A stretch of DNA of 64,000 bases. Origin: Fagopyrum homotropicum (lineage: Eukaryota > Streptophyta > Magnoliopsida > Caryophyllales > Polygonaceae). The position numbers and the translations under genes were made by a program. The notes below the pieces were generated by a model. It had not been told where the DNA came from. It ran no database searches and worked only from the letters and a program-made list of their open reading frames with translations. The stretch covers positions 10,074,001 to 10,138,000 of the forward strand of contig BSWB01000008.1 in NCBI GenBank assembly GCA_033239125.1, given 5' to 3'. This document shows, piece by piece, positions 45,872 through 57,839 of the stretch; position 1 is the stretch's first letter; each line of letters begins with the position of its first letter.

Positions 45872-47247
45872 ATGGTGAAGGCAGTGGCAGTTCTAGAAAG
45901 CAGTACATTCGGTGTGAGTGGCACCATCCACTTCTCCCAACAAGATGGTAAGAGCAATTGAAATTACATGAGATACCTGTAGCTGCTACAATTATGTTTT
46001 GTTTTGATTGTATTTGTAGGTACAGGATCAGCAACTACTATAAGAGGTGACTTGAGCGGGCTCAAGCCTGGTCTCCATGGTTTCCATGTCCATGCTTTCG
46101 GTGACACCACCAATGGTTGCGTTTCAGCCGGTAATATAAACTCACTCGTCAACTTTTATATATATATATATATATAAAGGTATACACGTACATCGTCAAA
46201 GTCTGATACAGACGGACCGATAGAGTGGGCCCGTGCATACGACCGCACATGCGTATTAGGTTCAAATCTGGGACATAAATCCGATAACTTCTATCCTAAA
46301 GTCAACCCAACACATCATCATGGGCTAATGTGTCTGTGCGCTCGTATGCACACAACCCCCGATCTATCGGTCTATTGTATCAGATTTTGACGTGGTATCA
46401 GAGCGGTTACCGCTCTTAATTCAGCTCGCGACCCTAAACATGTGATTAAGTGTCAACTCGATTGTACTTGTTGGCGTGTTGGAGATAACAACTTTCCATT
46501 TTGAAAGTTGTTGGCACTCCGACCATACTATTATATAAGGTCGGTGGGCTACTCATCTTATTAATAATTTGTTTTAGGACGAAACCTCGTCAGATTTATG
46601 TGTTGGGCTTGAGGTCAGTGCGCATGTGCGCTTCCGCTCTATCGTCCGTCTGTGTCTAACTTCCATATATATAATAAATGGAATGAGAATATGAGTTTGT
46701 TGACATGTAGGGCCGCATTTCAATCCTCGTAATATGGATCATGGAGCTCCCGATGATGAAATCCGACATGCCGGCGATCTTGGGAACTTGACAGTTGGGG
46801 ACGACGGTACATGCACTGATGCACATATCATATCGCATGTGAGGCGCAATATATAAGCTAGGGTTTAATGATGATTTATATGATGCAATTGCAGGTAGCG
46901 TGAGCTTCACTATAATCGACAAGCAGGTAACACTTGAAGGTCCAGAGTCAGTTATCGGAAGGGCTATAGTTGTTCATGCAGACCCAGATGACCTTGGGAG
47001 GGGTATAAATGTCCACTTCATTTCATTCTATATGTTTTTTTTGTTAATTTGCTGATTATATATGGAAGCAATTCAATTAGGTGGACATGAGCTGAGCAAA
47101 GAAACTGGGAATGCCGGAGATCGAGTTGCTTGTGGTATATCTGCATGACATCTCTATAATAACCCTCTTTTTCTGCATGCATGCAGCAAACACATGTTTT
47201 CGATGATCTTCTTGTTAATTGCAGGGATCATTGCTCTTGCCGGCTGA
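45872..47247 (+). CDS. Cu/Zn superoxide dismutase, cytosolic type (SOD 2)
   Basis: Six coding exons: 45872-45947, 46020-46130, 46711-46806, 46895-47002, 47081-47134, 47225-47247; 468 bases, 155 residues. Ligand motifs are intact: GFHVHAFGD, GPHFNP, MDHGAPDDEIRHAGDLGN, VVHADPDD; cysteines in NGCVS and ACGII; Arg in GDRVACG. No targeting peptide or peroxisomal C-terminus. The exon phases equal those of SOD 1, but exon 4 is exactly the sum of SOD 1 exons 4 and 5 (108 = 32 + 76), so one intron is absent. Exon 2 is nine bases longer. Intron 2 is enlarged by a TRIM-like insert. The frame is open and likely functional. It is a tandem paralogue of SOD 1, not a recent duplicate. Confidence 0.92.
46204..46658 (+). 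mobile_element. TRIM-like retroelement remnant in SOD 2 intron 2
   Basis: 46204-46382 starts TGATACA and ends TGTATCA (179 bp terminal-repeat-like). Ten bases later comes TGGTATCAGAGCGG, an iMet primer site. A degenerate copy of the terminal repeat end appears at about 46600-46658. No coding sequence. TRIM fits best; a decayed LTR fragment is possible. Confidence 0.5.
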
Positions 47248-47778
47248 AGTGCAGCTATTGCTGGTGGAAAGGCTACCAAGAATGATCTTTTCTTTTACTA
47301 TATGGAGTTTCCTAGCTACTGTTTGAATAAGGTGTACGTCTGTGCAGACAAAATATTAGATTGCCATTTCATAGTGACAATCTAATAATAGTTACAAATC
47401 AGATTTACTCTTTCTATCTATCTATGTGATTGTAAGAATGTCTTGCTTTTCTTGTTGGAAAATAGTTTTTTTTATAATGGAAACAGTTAGGTTGGTTATC
47501 TTCTAAAGGTACATGGGTCTTGTTCCGGTCAAGTTCAAAAAATCCTATAGAAATAATCAAACACAATTAAAGGTAATTGAAAATTAAAAAAAATTGGAGA
47601 GAGAATGAACTTAATCTAACCATTGGATCATCATTTAATGGCTGAGATTCATTCAATTCTAGGTAAAGTTTTACTTCACCGTAACTAAGCCCAAGGTTGT
47701 ACATTGTAAAGTATTCTTGCGAATGATAATGCAAAGTTCAGGTCATCAAAAGAAACTACAGTGTTAGGGTTAAAGTGT
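47248..47778. other. SOD 2 3' flank
   Basis: The 3' UTR is probably within about 200 bases. A 22-base word at 47318-47339 recurs exactly at 42501-42522. No further gene seen. Confidence 0.4.
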
Positions 47779-48110
47779 CAAGATGGGTTAATCGATCAGC
47801 AACACAAGTTATCTCTCTGAAAACATGTCTGATCTGAACTTCGTCGAAAGAACGAAGGTCAAATATGGAGTCGAAAATAATCATCTCGATCTTTCAAGGA
47901 CAATTTCACAAACCTTAGAGAGTCTTGATAACACAGATGTTATCACCTTCAATTTTAATCTTTTTAATTTGTAGTCTTTTAGTCTGATTTCAGGGCAAAG
48001 GCTGCCACTTTGATAATTGAGTTAAAGTGATTCTTTTTTACATCGAGGCTCACAACCTTTCCATTATGGCCTCAAATCATGAAACCAATAGAAATTGCTT
48101 CCGAAACTAG
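47779..48110 (-). pseudogene. Plant RNase H-like (RVT_3-type) fragment
   Basis: The minus strand with stops gives GHNGKVVSLDV, KVAAFALKSD and VFREITCVADRLTHLD, the start, middle and end signature of the RNase H-like domain found in plant LINE-type sequences. Several stops. It may extend to about 48370. Confidence 0.45.
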
Positions 48111-49303
48111 TTTAGATCCATAAAAAATTATGGAAATTAAGTTTTGGTTCATCTCATTTGATGTAATGTTTTTCCTTCTAATATGATTTGTTTCTTTGTG
48201 TTGTTTAAAGTCAAAGTCGTCTTTAACATTGGTGTTGATTTTCCACTTATGGATTTGTTCTTTGATAAAACTTGTAACTTTATTGCAAGAACCCATAGGG
48301 TCATTACCAAAGATGATTTTAATTTATGAAGAACTAGATTCTCTGCCAAATGGTTGTGAGACATGTCATCTTGGTAAGTCCTAATTGCTTTTTTTAATCA
48401 TTTAGGATGTCGTGAATTTTATTGCTACAATTAATTGTGTTCATTTCGGTTGATATTGTTTTGTCTATAAATAGTTCGTTTACTAAAAGGGCACTCAAAG
48501 AACAAGTAAAACAAGTTCTCGAGTTGAATGTTGCAAAGTTCGTAGTTCATGGTCACTATAATTCTTCTTTTATCAAGGTTGACTTTTGTTGGAATTCCGT
48601 TTGGTGAAATTTTCTAGAGGAAATTTTTAATTTTTGTTTGTGTATCAAGTTTCCAAATCCACTCACATATGTGCTTCAATCATCTCGTACGTGGATTTAG
48701 TAATAAACCAACCGTTTTTGCTACATTTCCAGTATAGTATATCGTGAATTTCATTGTTTGGTATAATTGTATTCTTGATTTTTTTCCCCTAATATCCTGG
48801 TTAATTATGTTTTGTAATTCATTTTATGACATTGAAGGTGACGGTTTAGATTGTCCTTTAGATGCTATTTACTACCTAGATTAGTATAAATAGAGGTGTT
48901 AGACATGTGTTAGAATCTTCTCATTCACATCCAAAAACCTCTCTTTTCTTTCTTGTTTTCTTATTTTGTTAGAAGTCTTGTATGGAGTGGTGTAGTCCTC
49001 TAGCTACATTTGGTTGATTGAAGCTTTCATAGAAGAGCTTGGTTGTAAGTTTTCTAACATTTGAAGTTTGAATTCAAGTAATTTGTTTTATTTACTTTGT
49101 GTTTAACTTTGTTTGCATCTTACCTTTTATATAGTTTGATCACCTAAATAGTTTGGTTTTATACAAAGTGCTAAGAATGTTGGTTTTGGGTTCGGGTCAC
49201 TCTTTCAGTAGCAAAACACAATCAACATAAGCGGGTTGCAAGTGTCGTTGTGAGGAGAATTTTACCTTATTATAAGAGTAATGGGTTGTTCATCTTATAT
49301 ATA
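48111..49303. other. Unassigned spacer
   Basis: AT-rich, only short ORFs without recognisable content; no repeat boundary identified until the Helitron end at 49304. Confidence 0.3.
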
Positions 49304-49339
49304 CTAGGGTGGACGCGCGTGCTACGCACGCGCGCCGCT

Positions 49340-52075
49340 GTTTGCAATCGAATTTTGTGTAGGTGATATATTCAAATGGGTACTATATTGTAAAAACTAA
49401 TCGGGAAAATGTAATTAGAGTATGAAGATGGACAGTTCTTATATAAAAAGTACATTGGTATTACATTTTCGTAAGAAACATGAATGTAGCTACTAACATA
49501 CTACGCAACTAATAGCAGAAAAGCTAATAACAAAACAGTCTAGAAGTTGTCTTGAATGCTCTGCAAACAAATTACTGTGAAGCAACAGAAGTTCATGATT
49601 AGGAAATGTTGAAAACGAATATACACTCAGATCTATTTTCCCTCAATGTTGTAGCTTGTGGAATTTGCATATTGCTGCCATTAAGTAGGTAAAAGCATAT
49701 AATATTTTGGGAATTGGGAAAATGAAATGTTAATTTAGCAATTAAAGTACGACATAACTCCAAATATAGGTACCACAACCCAAAACTCTAGCAGCTGCCA
49801 ATATTTATCAACTAAATTATACATGAAAAAACAAATTAGTTGCCGACAACAACTGATTGGTTAGCTAAATTGGAAGTTATTGCACTCCAAAATCCACCCC
49901 TTCATAACAAAGGACACAACGAAGAATGTAATACAGAACACCCAAAGCCTATGATTCAGCTGCAAAAGCAAAGCAAGACAGAAAAGAGATCAGTAACAGT
50001 AGATATGACCTCATACATCAAGTTTGATCTAGAAGCAACTAACAAGAAGTAGATTATAAACAAGTGATTGTACCTAGAATAAACTGCCAGCTTGCGTAAT
50101 GCAGAGAATTGCTGACGACCATTATGAGCCCGAATATGGACATTTGGATATATAATATGCCTACACAACAATATAAAATCCTTATTTAAAAGTCAATTTC
50201 TGGTGGATATGAAATTACAAATTTCAAGTATGAATACTCACTTAAAAGAGTAGTTTATATCAGCTTATTGTCTTGCATGCATAATTGGTCAGCAGATGCT
50301 TTTAGATCTATTACCAAATTTGTAGACCGCAAATAGGAGGAACATAGTATATGACTGATGGTCAATTATTATAGCAACATTCTAAAGATAGACCACTTCT
50401 TTTAAACGTGTAAGATGTTATCAACAGGTTAACATGGCATCAACACTGTCCTGCACTGTGAAGTTAAAACTCATGGTGGATAGTGTCGTAATCCGCAACT
50501 TCTCTTTCAACCTTAATATTTGGTGTACCCTAAAAGATAAAATGACAGATTTTCCGACCCCTGTTGGAACAATACTTAAGAGTGCATGGCTATTAAGTTG
50601 TCTCTTCTAGAAAGAGAACAAAATAGTAAATGGGAAAGTAGGGCTGCAGGAAAGTTAAAATTAGGGGCACAAACAGTGAGATTAAAGCTGAAAAGAGAAA
50701 AACAATTCAAAAAGCATCAGTTACCTGAAAGAGATAACAATATTATTTATTTCAATTCCATAATGTATTCTGTTTGCGCATTCTAATAAACTAAATTTTG
50801 TTCAAATAAAATTCACACCACATATACAAAACGAAATGCAAATGCCCGCATAGTATTACCATCTATAATATGTGGCCTATATTTTAGAACCCATGATTCG
50901 GTACCTACCAACATCCCAAAAACCTCCGTCACTTGTTAAAGTTCAATTAAAAAACTATAAACAATAATGGAACATAATAGTTGAACTGAAAAGTAAGAAA
51001 GAAAATGCAAGAACAGAATCACGTGATATTTTCTAATGTGCGCTAATCATCATTGCATCAACAAAAATACACTCAGTGAGCTAAATAGATCCTCTCCATT
51101 AGTAAAACTTGTAAGGTTGATAAATAAATACTGTAAATCAGCTCCCGCTTGGTAAAGTCCTCTACCATTTGAGATCAAAACAACCAATTAATTAAGAAAT
51201 CACAAAATAAAAGATACAAATCAATTGATAATGATATACTTTTATCGAACTAAATCTATGCACGGAGGCTACGGAGCCTTTCCTTGTTAGCTATGTATCA
51301 AATCTCACACAAAGCAAATGAATTTAAACAACACTTGAGATCCAAAAATTATAAATTAAATATAACAATATAAAAAAACCTGCATATAATTAAATATAAC
51401 AATACATGCAAGTTAATAAAATTGCTTAAAATAATAAGGTAAAAGACACCTCAAAATTTTCTATAATATCGAAAATATTGCAACATAACACGCGAACAAA
51501 ATTCAGAATATAATATAAACAAATTTTTCGGCATTAACTTTTGAGAATAAGCAAATATTACAAGACATCAGAATATTATCATTAATTGTGGTGAACAGTT
51601 GAACAAATCTACACAAACTTGCATATAATTTAACAATTGACCCGAACAAGAAGAAGTTTCAGATAAAAATGAATACACAAAATTGTTTATCAACATATAG
51701 TATCTACTACACAGCATAAATACATGCTTATTAACATACCTTAAACCTGTTTTTATTCATGTGATGTTTGTCTCTTCTCTTATGACAATGAGCTCCTTCA
51801 AATCATCTACATGTCATCAACAACATCTATGTTAACATAAAATCGCCTTCGTAAGAGAAATGGTAAGGCTCAACAATTGCTATATCAAATTATCAATCAC
51901 GAGCCAATATCATTATTGGCTGAAGCTGGCATACATCGTTGAAGCTTCACTGAGAATATACTACAGGAGACAACAATCTCATGTTTAACTATTCTAAGAT
52001 ATGAATAGTGTATATAAGACTCGTTAAGAAGGACGAACCTCAAGTTTGTTTACGTAAACCTCTTTCTCACAATAA
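49340..52075. other. Helitron interior, unassigned
   Basis: AT-rich, short ORFs only. I recognise no gene here, but spliced exons of a captured gene could be hidden. Confidence 0.35.
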
Positions 52076-52243
52076 TTACAAGCTGCTCAGGTTCTTGGTT
52101 GACTGCAAGGCTTCTGCATCCATGCGTTCCAAGATTTGGCGCGCTTCTTCTTTTGTGACAGGAACCACTTTCCTGATACTAAAGCCGTTTTGAACTTTCT
52201 CTGATTTTGGTAAAGGCATAGTAAAAGAAGGACACAAAGATAC
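52076..52243 (-). pseudogene. Terminal exon-like fragment, unknown gene
   Basis: After a TTTGTAG acceptor (52244) the minus strand is open for 55 codons, including ATG at 52219, and ends TAA at 52076. The peptide is charged and regular (KVVPVTKEEARQILERMDAE), unlike the surrounding AT-rich DNA. It looks like the last exon of a host gene, probably captured by the Helitron. Family not recognised. Confidence 0.45.
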
Positions 52244-52910
52244 CTACAAATATTAGACATGAGTAATGGTATTCAAAAGATGAATAATTAAGGAATTGAA
52301 AAAGCACACCAGTAGATACCTTAACTCTGCAAAATCTTCAGTGAAATCCTTATAGAGCAATTTGAACTGCAAGCAGGGACAACTTCAGAGAACCATAGAG
52401 GGTTGTACCAATGTTGAAGACAAGCAGTTTTGCTCAAGTAGAAATGACCCGGTGAAAAGCACTAAAAATGCTCACAATCATCCTTCAAAGCCTTCAATTC
52501 TGATGAAATCCATATCGATCCGGAAGACAAAATTTTCATTTGATCCCAAATATTAAAAATAAACTTCACATATAAACAAAGGTGGTTGATTAATGAACAA
52601 TAGATCTATGTGACTAAAATGAAGCCTCACTCTTGCTCCTTGTACCTCCAAGAAAAGCCAACTGAAACATCAAATTTCAAAATTTAATATTATTAAGTAA
52701 ATTCCAAATATGATCAAAGATCTTAAAGTACGAATTTTCCAAATAAACTACAATCAACCCAAATAAAACAATAGCTACTAAAAGCCCTCAATCTGTTTCA
52801 GACAAACCATCTCCTCAAACAGCAGGGTCAAAAAAGAGGAGTTTTAAGTTCAAAAATGTAAGAAATCGAAGCAAGGGAGAGAGACTAACCAAATACCGCC
52901 GAAAACCAAC

Positions 52911-53077
52911 CGAAGTTCGTTGGCATGAGACAACGATTCTTCTTCCACGACGGCGCTAATCCTGGAAGCGGCGGTTCCTTTGTGTTTCGATCTCGGCGAT
53001 TCCGTTGTTGTAGAAGGAGAAGAGGACAGTAGCAAGTAACAAACGAACGACACTGAGCATCCAATCACACCAACCAA
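52911..53077 (-). pseudogene. First exon-like fragment with a hydrophobic start, unknown gene
   Basis: Open minus-strand frame with a hydrophobic segment (VIGCSVSFVCYLLL) followed by a Ser/Thr/Glu-rich part, and a possible GT donor at 52910. No ATG stands in this frame at the expected place; the nearby ATG is out of frame. Together with 52076-52243 it may be parts of one captured gene. Confidence 0.35.
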
Positions 53078-53146
53078 ACCATTTTCAAAAAGGAAGAAAA
53101 TAAAGCAAAAACATCAATGAAGCCACAATCAAAAAATTGAGAAAGG

Positions 53147-53860
53147 TGAGAGACGAAATCTTGTCAAGACCTTCCGCCCACCCCTTTACCCGTCCCAATG
53201 GCGCGTTCAACACCTCTGCGTCTTACAACCTCTTCACTAGCCCACCGAGCCAGCCCCTCCCCTTGAAGCATATTTGGTCGGGTCTCAACATCCCCAAATG
53301 GAGCTTCATCACTTGGATTGGTCTCCACCACAAACTACCTACCCTGCCAAAGTTGAAACTATGGAATATAGTACCCAATGACACCTGTCGGCTTTGTGAC
53401 AACTGTCCAGAAGATGCAAATCACCTATGGTCCTCTTGTAGCTTCACTTCCCTTGTCCTGGATCTCATCTCCAGATGGATGAAATCCCCCCCTCCCTACC
53501 CTTATGCCATTGACCTATGGTCATGGATCACTAACTTCAAACCGGAAAAGCATGACCTCCTCCACAACATCTGCCTCTCCACCATTATCGCCTACGTCTA
53601 CTTCACTTGGAAAGCAAGGAACGACCTCATTCATGGTGGCACCACCACTTCACCTATGGCTTGTGCTCACCAAATCATTAGTGCTGTAAAGAACTACACT
53701 TCCCTCAAGTGGTCCGACCGCTCCACCAGCTCCATTTGGTGGGCTCGGCTACTGGGCATCCCTCTTCCTTAATTCTCTCCTCTTTCTTCTATCTGTAATC
53801 TCTTGACCCTAAGGTCAGTGACCTTGTAAATCCTTCTTAATATACTTAACATTTTCAAAA
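53147..53860 (+). mobile_element. 5'-truncated LINE with zf-RVT domain
   Basis: Open frame to 53772. Middle part is zf-RVT-like: FITWIGLHHKLPTLPKL, CRLCDNCPEDANHLWSSC, FTWKARNDLIHG. A short 3' UTR ends in poly-A (53856 on). Flanks AAAAATTGAGAAAGG (53132-53146) and AAAAATTAAGAAAGG (53862-53876) are a near-perfect target duplication, as L1 insertions make. Typical dead-on-arrival truncated copy. Confidence 0.8.
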
Positions 53861-54354
53861 AAAAAATTAAGAAAGGGAGAAGTATACCAGAACAAGAAAT
53901 TGGTGATAGAGTACCTTTTATCCTTGACTCGAGCTCAAACGATTGGAAATCAATGAATCAAACCTTCAATCTTCGAACGACATGAGGAATCGCCTATTCT
54001 TGTGAAGGGCATGATGTCGGTTCAACCATTTGTATCGAGTTTAGGGTTTGAGAAGAATAGAAAAGATCAGAGAACAAACTCGCCGGCCAGATTAAATCAG
54101 ATGGAGATTATGAAAGCGAGAGAAGAGGAAGGAACAACTGAAGCTTTGTCGGCGAGCATCAAACCTTCAATTAGGGTTGTTAGAGTCGTCTCATGAAAGC
54201 TTGTTGGAGTCGTCTCATGAAAGCTAAAGAGAAGAGGTCAAGCGGAAGCCTGAGCAATCGATGTACGTACTATTTTACAAAGATTAGTCATCAACTAATG
54301 GTGAAAATGGAAATGTCTTATTCATTCGGGAAACTCTCTCTTTTATTATAGTAA

Positions 54355-54357
<3 letters not shown>

Positions 54358-54420
<63 letters not shown>
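54358..54420. repeat. AT microsatellite
   Basis: About 30 AT units directly beside the proposed Helitron 5' end. Confidence 0.9.
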
Positions 54421-54426
<6 letters not shown>

Positions 54427-54486
54427 AATCCTTTTTTGAATGCTAATATTCTATTTGATATTGTAGGTTTACGGATTGGAAACAAT

Positions 54487-56259
54487 TGTAACACCCAAAA
54501 TTCTATGAACTCAGGATGCTACAGGGTAGGATCTCACAATGGGTTCTGACCCTAGTCTCATAACAAGTTCACTGGATCTTGCAACAAGGCACAAATAAAT
54601 ATAAAACCAACATAGATAAAATTGAAATATCATAAACCCAAATACATACAAAACTCACAGCCGAGTATCAAAACTATACAATCATGCCTCTATACGTACA
54701 AAACCTGTATCCCATCCTAACACGTATGGGAACCCCCGGCTGAACACTCCTACCAGGTCACTCTACAACCTTTCTATCCCGCAAAACCTCTACAACCACG
54801 GTATAAACGGTTAACTAACTATTCATATATAAGAGTAATACATAAGCACAAACACGCATCAAGAAGTACAATAAACACCAAGCATGCTATCGCAGATTTC
54901 CCGTTTTATTATCTTATATAAATTCATACACTCATAATCCATTTATGGTTGTGACACGAGAAGTCTATGACTCTCGCCTCTGTTTCTTTTACCATCTAGA
55001 GTGGTTCGGCGTACCTCTCCGTATACCATGTGGAGTGGATCAATACCCTCGCCGTATACCAGTTCTGGCACAGTCCAAGAGAACCTCCCAGACTCCCTCG
55101 GGAGAGTTGAGCAAGTTGCCACCGCTCGATACTAGTGGGCCAATAACACGTCGGTGATAATCAACTTGTAACATAACGCATATAGCAAGCACCACTCATG
55201 TACTCATCCAATATATGAAAGCAACTAAGTAAGTTCCAAAGACTTACCTGACACAAGGTAATCCCAACTACCAATCAACTCTCAAATTCCCGTAGGAATA
55301 TACTCTACGCCTGATAAATCAAGACACACAATCAACCACTGAACAACATACTAGAAGATTCTAACTTTTAGTCTCAATGATCCTCACAAGATCATATACA
55401 TCATAGACATACTCAACACTCTCATAAAACATCCTCAAAGTTGTCTAAGGCACTCAATCCACAATATAGCCATCATCAAATCTTATATCTAACCTAACAT
55501 GATTCTACTATGAAGCCACAAGGACAAGAGGAAAGGACAAACACCAACAACTTGGTATGGTCAAAGGTAAGGCGCGATCGCGGGCAAGGAAAGGAGTACG
55601 GGCGGAGACAAGCTGTAGACGCTGCGACTGTGGCGTTCGCAGGCGCGAGGGCAACAAGGGGCAAGCGCGGGTGCGGCCTCCCATCAGATCACGACTCTTT
55701 CTTGCTTTTAACAAAATCTTCACTCGATCACTTCTCCTCTCATAAAGCCTCCAAGGGGCAACCTTGGATCCACCAATACACACACCACAACTAAGAGAAG
55801 GCAAAGGAAACAAAGCTCTCCTTGATGATCTCTTAATCAAGAAAAGAAGAAGATCAAGAAAGAGAAAAGGAAGAGGAAGCTTACTGCTCTTTTTCTTAGA
55901 CTGTGCAGAAGGCTAACTTAGGTTGTAACTACCTTGCAACTATCCACAACAACACACACACAACATCAAACTTGACTTGGAAAGAGAATCCAAGAAGAAA
56001 AGAGAAAAAGAAGAAGAAGATAGAAAGAAGAAAAGATGAAGCGTGAGAAGAGAAGGAAGATTTCAACAATGGTTTCTCTAAATCCTTAAGACGAGATAAA
56101 GACTTAGGAGGGTAGCAAGGAAAAGGAAATCGGCTACAAAGTCGGTCACCTCCTTTGTTAGGCCGCAACCACGACCAACTTTGGTTGCGACTGCGGTGTC
56201 GCGACCACGGAAGTGAAGGGGCGCGGTCGCGGGGTCTCACAAAAACAAAGATTGTTACA
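54487..56259 (-). mobile_element. Solo-like LTR related to LTR A and B (LTR C)
   Basis: From TGTAACACCC at 54487 to TTGTTACA at 56259. The first several hundred bases follow LTR A (3830 on) closely, including CTCACAATGGGT and GAGAACCTCCCAG words. No primer site or coding sequence is attached at 54487, so it is solo or truncated. Flanking five-mers do not match. CG-rich ORFs at 55500-55800 are LTR sequence. Confidence 0.6.
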
Positions 56260-56660
56260 AATATTAAGTTATATTAGGGTTGGTTGAACTAATATTTACT
56301 TATGATCGGGATGAGGACAAATGTTTGAATACTTCAAAAGAAACTAGGATCAATCAACTTGAACTGAAAGTGAGTAACAATCAAGTGTAGTTGTCTTTCC
56401 AATTTGTTATCATCATCTTTGATATTTCCATGTTTTTATTTGTTTGTCACTTTAACATCAACAACCCCCGGTTATATATATTTGATAATTATAATTGCAT
56501 TTTGTTTTTTATTGCTCACCTCTCTCTTGGATTCGACTATTACTTGCTTACTATACTTGTTTTAGTGAATATAGTTTGAGTAATATCTTGATAAGAAATA
56601 ACGACCGGAATTTTTTCTTGTCAAATTTGACGCCGTTACCGGGGAGAGTTTGCTTTAAAT
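56260..56660 (+). mobile_element. Relic of another LTR end with a decayed tRNA-Asp primer site
   Basis: At 56628-56645 TGACGCCGTTACCGGGGA differs at two bases from the element 2 primer site. The upstream sequence would be the end of an Athila/Tat-type LTR, now too worn to bound. Confidence 0.45.
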
Positions 56661-57039
56661 GTTTTGTTATTACAGTTATCAAATATTGGTGTAAGCTATT
56701 TTATGGTTCACACTTCCATCCTTCCATGGATTGAGTGGGGAAGATCCAATTAAACACTGGGGAAAGTTCCGCACACTAGCTAGCATAAAGCCGACAAAAT
56801 ATAAATATTGTAATATATGTCAAATATAAATATTAATACAAAATTGCATTGTAATATATAGTAACTAAGTATGCCTAAGTTATTAAATTGTAACAAATTA
56901 ACATTATTAATTCATTACATTGCTTAAATCAAATATTTTCCCATTTCATAAATTTTTAGATATAATTAATGATACAAAATATAAAATCTTGATATATCCT
57001 TCCTAAAACAAGTACTTCTAATATTATAATAAAAGTTTA

Positions 57040-57260
57040 TTTTAATAGCCTGATATTCGAGAATATATAGTGATCCGACACTTTCCGGTGATCCGAAGCT
57101 ATCCAGCGATCCGGATATCCGGCGATCCGAGACGATCCAATGATCCATGGATATCCGATCCGTGAGTATCCGGATATCCAAGATTATCTGGATATCCGCG
57201 GATAAATATAGATGTCTAAAACTCCGATCCGTATCTGATCTAGTGATTCAGGAAAATCTA
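57040..57260. repeat. Cluster of GGATATCC and GATCCG words
   Basis: GGATATCC, GATATCCG and GATCCG variants occur a dozen or more times in about 200 bases, in both orientations because the core is palindromic. No coding potential. Confidence 0.6.
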
Positions 57261-57839
57261 CCGGATCGGATTCGAACCGGATAAAAAACGTGTACTAAAA
57301 TATCGGAGTTTTTGAATCGGATCAACGACTTTTTTTTCAGACCGAATTGGCTGATCGTATTGATTTTTCTCACACTTACTAAACAAGCCTTCCTAGACAG
57401 ATTCGGACAGTAGACGGTATGAACGGTTTCAAAACCGTTTATATGTAATGATAATCAATATATATTTTATATGAATTTATTTTGATATCTAAATAACATA
57501 TTATTCTATAGGTAATTTTAATCAATATATATACTCTTTTTTTTTCTTCTTATGAATTACACTCTTTGTTGTCAGATTGATAGTTTATTTGTAGCATTGA
57601 CTATTTATTTTTGGTAGATTTGTAGTCAAAACTGCGCAAGTAGATGACATATTGATTTTGTTTTTATTGCTATTTTATTTTCAAAGATATTTTTATCCAT
57701 AATTTATTTTTTCCCCACCCCTTAGAAATCCTGCGGCCGCCACTGGCAAGGACTCCGACCGGTGTCCCTCTCTATGTCTCTCTCACCCTCTTCACCTCTC
57801 TCACTCGTTTTGTCTCTCTTGCTCTCTGTCTCAGTCGAC
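57261..57839. other. Unassigned spacer
   Basis: AT-rich then CT-rich (57760-57830); no feature recognised. Confidence 0.3.

Larger units (their letters stand above)
49304..54357 (-). mobile_element. Candidate non-autonomous Helitron (about 5.05 kb)
   Basis: 3' end on the minus strand: hairpin with stem CGCGCGTGC (49314-49322) and loop TAC, then six bases, then CTAG (49304-49307), followed by T. 5' end: TCCTTACTATAATAAAAG starting at 54357, preceded by A. Both flanks are TATATA, fitting insertion between A and T with no target duplication. No RepHel helicase is seen. Inside are exon-like fragments (52076-52243, 52911-53077) and a LINE insertion (53147-53860). The pairing of the two ends is inferred. 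Confidence 0.55.

Noticed and set aside
46393..46415. Possible tRNA-like or SINE box at TGGTATCAGAGCGG
   Set aside because: It is a primer-site complement after a TG...CA terminal repeat; no A and B box pair or cloverleaf seen.
53137..53772. Host gene with a zinc-binding domain
   Set aside because: The zf-RVT wording, poly-A tail and target duplication show a truncated LINE.
55500..55840. ORFs in CG-rich sequence
   Set aside because: Inside LTR C; no domain recognised and strand-symmetric.
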